DNA of 7,658 nucleotides, taken from the NCBI GenBank assembly GCA_023417285.1, contig JAEZFR010000071.1, positions 1 through 7,658 of the forward strand, in the 5' to 3' direction. The notes below the pieces were generated by a model. That model was not told where the DNA came from. It ran no database searches and was given only the letters and a program-made list of their open reading frames with translations. The DNA comes from Bacillota bacterium. Lineage in GTDB: Bacteria; Bacillota; Clostridia; Acetivibrionales; DSM-1351. Below are positions 5,887-7,658 of the stretch, in pieces (position 1 is the first letter of the stretch; every line of letters starts with the position of its first letter). The position numbers were made by a program, and so were the translations under genes.

Positions 5887-5941
5887 AAAAAGGCTGCTGC
5901 TATAATCAAAAACCTTTGATCTTTGATTATAGCAACAGCCT
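5887..5941 (-). terminator. Rho-independent terminator of cbiM
   Basis: Arms 5891-5910 and 5922-5941 pair over 20 bases with a single mismatch, around an 11-base loop. On the minus strand the stem is followed by TTTTT and further A/T, and it begins 14 bases after the cbiM stop. On the plus strand there is no T-run after the stem, so it is a weak terminator for the convergent gene, though it may still protect that mRNA's 3' end. Confidence 0.85.
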
Positions 5942-5954
5942 GCTAAAAACACAT

Positions 5955-6995
5955 CTAACTATCCATTTTGGATAGCTTTCTTTTTTTCTTTACAGTACCA
6001 ATTATAAGTCCTGTTATAACAACTATAGCTAATGTCAATGCGCCTCCAACCAAGCCGGATACACTTGTTCCAGAATCAACTGCAGGCCAGCTTTGACTCT
6101 CTGCATTGTTTTCCTCTTCTCCCCCATCTTTAAAGCCATAATCAGGGAGAATCGCTGTCTTCTCCTGTAGCCCTGACAAGGTTTTATGTATGCCCTCCGG
6201 CTGCTCAAGCTCAGTAGTTCCTGTGGTTTTTTCAATTGACCATTCAAGTCCGTCAGGATAAGAGGACGCAAACCAGGATAACGCACCCCCAACGGCTATA
6301 AATGCGACTATAAATATAATTACAATTTTCTTTGCAGACTTGTCTTTTGCCTGTGAAGCTGTCTCAAGTAGTTCAGGCTTTGCCTTCCATATAAATGATA
6401 CAATTGCACCTGTTACCAGACCCTCCACTACTCCTATTGCAAGATGAATCAATTGCATAAAGGATAAAAATGATACAAAAGGCACTTCCGTTTTCCCAGA
6501 TAAAATAGTTTCAAGTACAACACTCAAAGAACCCAATTGCAATCCAATAATTGAAGCAAATATAGATGCCGTAAAAATTCTTTTGGTATTCAATCCCTTT
6601 CTGGTAAGTAGTTTATATATAATGGGATATGCTATAAAACACGTATAAAATCCAAGGTTAAATACATTACAACCGTACGCTAGCAAACCGCCGTCTCCAA
6701 AAAACAGTGCCTGAATAAGCAGAATTGCAGCCATTGTCAGAAATCCAGCATTTGGCCCTAATAGAATGGCTAGTAGCATTCCACCTCCAAGGTGTCCACT
6801 CGAACCGGTACCAGGTATGGTAAAATTAATCATCTGTGCGGCAAATACAAATGCACCTATAGCTCCCATTAGAGGAATTTTCTGATCGTCCATCTCATTC
6901 TTTATTTTTCTAATTGAGTATGCAGCTACTCCAATAGTAGTTGCATACATTGCACCACCAACAACTGGCGATATCAGCATATCAGCCATATGCAT
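5955..6995 (-). CDS. cbiM: CbiM-type cobalt/nickel ECF transporter substrate component with PDGLE tail
   Basis: CbiM/NikM is the membrane component that binds Co(II) or Ni(II) in group I energy-coupling-factor importers. The family needs the N-terminus itself, with His2, as metal ligands. That fixes the start at ATG 6995, giving MHMADMLISP; the longer reading from TTG 7043 adds 16 residues and would bury this site. GAGG (7004-7007) lies 8 bases upstream. The 346-residue protein shows the family landmarks MINFTIPGTGSSGHLGG (55-71, His68 the third expected ligand) and DGGLLAYGCNVFNLG (101-115). About six helices make up the CbiM part. A seventh near 223-242 leads into PDGLEW (247-252), a soluble loop and a final helix (311-334), the layout of a fused CbiN/PDGLE domain. 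No cbiQ or cbiO (the energising part) lies downstream, where a terminator and a convergent gene follow. Cobalt versus nickel cannot be decided by sequence alone; cobalt would supply the corrinoid of HgcA. Confidence 0.92.
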   Translation of the reverse strand: MHMADMLISPVVGGAMYATTIGVAAYSIRKIKNEMDDQKIPLMGAIGAFVFAAQMINFTIPGTGSSGHLGGGMLLAILLGPNAGFLTMAAILLIQALFFGDGGLLAYGCNVFNLGFYTCFIAYPIIYKLLTRKGLNTKRIFTASIFASIIGLQLGSLSVVLETILSGKTEVPFVSFLSFMQLIHLAIGVVEGLVTGAIVSFIWKAKPELLETASQAKDKSAKKIVIIFIVAFIAVGGALSWFASSYPDGLEWSIEKTTGTTELEQPEGIHKTLSGLQEKTAILPDYGFKDGGEEENNAESQSWPAVDSGTSVSGLVGGALTLAIVVITGLIIGTVKKKRKLSKMDS

Positions 6996-7022
6996 AGTAT
7001 AATCCTCTCCTTTGTAAATAAA

Positions 7023-7065
7023 TAACCCATGAATGGGTACCAAAATAATAGCCCTTCATGGGTTA
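7023..7065 (-). promoter_or_regulatory. Leader hairpin just upstream of the cbiM ribosome binding site
   Basis: TAACCCATGAA (7023-7033) pairs perfectly with TTCATGGGTTA (7055-7065). After a one-base bulge, GGG (7035-7037) pairs with CCC (7052-7054), around a 14-base A/T-rich loop. In the mRNA it ends about 10 bases before the AAAGGAG. It is not followed by a T-run, so mRNA stabilisation or translational control is more likely than termination. Confidence 0.6.
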
Positions 7066-7151
7066 AAGATTCAAAAGTATTGTATAAACTGTATCGCACA
7101 AAAAACTGATTATAATATAAAGTTATTAAACCCTTACAAAACCTTATATGG

Positions 7152-7172
7152 TTGAAATCTTCATGATTTCAA
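7152..7172. promoter_or_regulatory. Operator-like palindrome at the cbiM transcription start
   Basis: TTGAAATC (7152-7159) and GATTTCAA (7165-7172) are perfect eight-base arms around five bases. The dyad begins a few bases downstream of the predicted start point (near 7177), a position typical of a repressor site. The regulator is unknown; a metal sensor would make sense for a cobalt/nickel importer. It could also act as an RNA hairpin at the 5' end of the leader. Confidence 0.5.
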
Positions 7173-7183
7173 ATTCAATAGAA

Positions 7184-7212
7184 ATAGTATCACAACATCT
7201 CTATTTTGTCAA
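7184..7212 (-). promoter_or_regulatory. Promoter for cbiM
   Basis: On the minus strand a perfect TTGACA (7207-7212) is followed by exactly 17 bases and TACTAT (7184-7189, four of six). Transcription would start near 7177. A second option is TATAAT at 7109-7114 with TTGTAA 19 bases upstream. Confidence 0.6.
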
Positions 7213-7213
7213 A

Positions 7214-7287
7214 ATGATTTACCCTAATTTCACTATATATGATTTACCTTGATTTCGCTAAATAATACCATAATTTCACTTAGTAAC
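7214..7287. repeat. Three imperfect tandem 25-bp repeats downstream of ydbC
   Basis: Units start at 7214, 7239 and about 7264. The first two share ATGATTTACC followed by (T/A)ATTTC(A/G)CTA; the third keeps ACCATAATTTCACT, and a remnant (ACCATGAT) may follow near 7288. They lie between the ydbC stop and the cbiM promoter and do not code. Confidence 0.65.
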
Positions 7288-7302
7288 ACCATGATATGCC
7301 TC

Positions 7303-7524
7303 TTATATTTCAATACTATTTAAAATTCTCTTTAGTTCTAGCAATTCCTCTACTGTCAGAGTAATGCCCTTGCCCATTTTTTCCTGGTCGGGTGCCCATT
7401 CTCTGATATCATACTTAGGCTCCCGGTCATTCCAGCTTATCAGTTTGAGCTCCTTTGTCCATCCCTTTGCTGATTCAGACTGAACACCAAGGGACTCCTT
7501 AATCTCGAACTTTATTTCTGCCAT
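7303..7524 (-). CDS. ydbC: YdbC/PC4-like single-stranded nucleic acid binding protein
   Basis: This complete 73-residue protein matches the small bacterial PC4-like family typified by Lactococcus YdbC, which binds single-stranded DNA or RNA as a dimer. Conserved landmarks are the SAKGWTKELKLISWN strand segment (about 18-32), EPKYDIREWAPD (35-46), the glycine turn EKMGKGITLT (48-57) and a C-terminal helix EELLELKRILN (59-69). The length is normal for the family. The ATG at 7524 has AAGGAG (7532-7537) 7 bases upstream. It is transcribed toward cbiM but is 307 bp away and cbiM has its own promoter, so it is probably a separate unit. Its role in the cell (a general nucleic-acid chaperone or transcription helper) is inferred from the family. 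Confidence 0.92.
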   Translation of the reverse strand: MAEIKFEIKESLGVQSESAKGWTKELKLISWNDREPKYDIREWAPDQEKMGKGITLTVEELLELKRILNSIEI

Positions 7525-7557
7525 AAAAACTCTCCTTTTTTGGTATCATTTATACTT

Positions 7558-7573
7558 GTTGATTCTGATCAAC
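7558..7573. promoter_or_regulatory. Short palindrome upstream of ydbC
   Basis: GTTGATTCTGATCAAC is a perfect 6-4-6 dyad 34 bases before the ydbC start. On the minus strand it contains TTGATC, and TATAAA follows closely, but the spacing is too short for a standard promoter. It may be an operator or chance. Confidence 0.3.
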
Positions 7574-7658
7574 CTATGTTGCTTCAAATTGCCTAAAATA
7601 CACCCGATAATAAAAATCTTTTCTACCGCTTTTAATAGCTCAATCCTCCGTCTCAAAT

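Larger units (their letters stand above)
6996..7302. other. Non-coding region between ydbC and cbiM
   Basis: This gap of about 307 bases holds no credible gene. From right to left it contains tandem 25-bp repeats, the cbiM promoter, an operator-like palindrome at the transcription start, a leader of about 180 bases and a hairpin just before the cbiM ribosome binding site (each listed separately). No cobalamin box or recognised metal riboswitch core was found, and no GC-rich terminator for ydbC. Confidence 0.7.

Noticed and set aside
6035..6292. Minus-strand frame of 85 codons inside cbiM
   Set aside because: Shifted-frame shadow of the cbiM C-terminal part, where the real frame carries the recognisable PDGLE domain.
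7003..7177. Cobalamin riboswitch upstream of cbiM
   Set aside because: The conserved B12-box sequence (GCCACTG-like) is absent on the minus strand and the leader lacks the expected multi-helix core.
7546..7656. Minus-strand open frame of 36 codons running in from the right edge and ending TGA at 7546-7548
   Set aside because: It is too short to exceed chance in AT-rich DNA, and its translation resembles no family I know. It could be the 3' end of a gene beyond the window.

Overview
The window is AT-rich. Its promoters, strong AGGAGG-type ribosome binding sites and protein types (lipobox lipoprotein, YdbC/PC4 protein, DUF4405 membrane protein) point to a Gram-positive anaerobe of the Clostridia. 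A Ruminiclostridium-like relative is a reasonable guess, but the species cannot be fixed from this sequence. All genes but one lie on the minus strand, so the natural reading order is from high to low coordinates: ydbC, cbiM, (one convergent plus-strand gene), a DUF4405 membrane protein, a beta-helix lipoprotein, arsR, hgcA.

The most important content is at the left edge. Positions 1-1160 (minus) encode the first 386 residues of HgcA, the corrinoid membrane protein that methylates mercury. It was identified from the cap-helix motif NVWCAAGK (Cys189) followed by a C-terminal membrane domain. Its 3' end, and the expected partner hgcB, lie beyond position 1. HgcA here has a long N-terminal extension with a 24-bp tandem repeat and clustered cysteines. 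Upstream is an ArsR/SmtB repressor with the CxC metal site. Its promoter (1749-1777) is bracketed by two copies of an 18-bp palindrome with the ACAAAT core typical of this family. The simplest reading is an autoregulated arsR-hgcA unit, with four tandem 28-bp repeats in the 206-bp arsR-hgcA gap.

The middle (1874-5078) holds a pair of minus-strand surface genes: a six-helix DUF4405 (b-heme type) membrane protein with an extracytoplasmic four-cysteine motif, then a large lipoprotein with a Pro/Gly/Asn-rich insert and a right-handed beta-helix. A divergent plus-strand gene (5276-5884) encodes a membrane-anchored protein with a HEAT-like C-terminal domain.

The right part (5887-7573) holds cbiM, an orphan cobalt/nickel ECF-transporter substrate component fused to a PDGLE/CbiN-like tail. 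It has its own terminator, a clear promoter, an operator-like palindrome and a leader hairpin. The last gene is ydbC, a small PC4-like nucleic-acid binding protein. A cobalt importer close to a corrinoid methyltransferase is a plausible functional link, but the two are about 4.8 kb apart and separately promoted, so the link is inference only. Several non-coding gaps carry unrelated short tandem repeats (28, about 40 and 25 bp).
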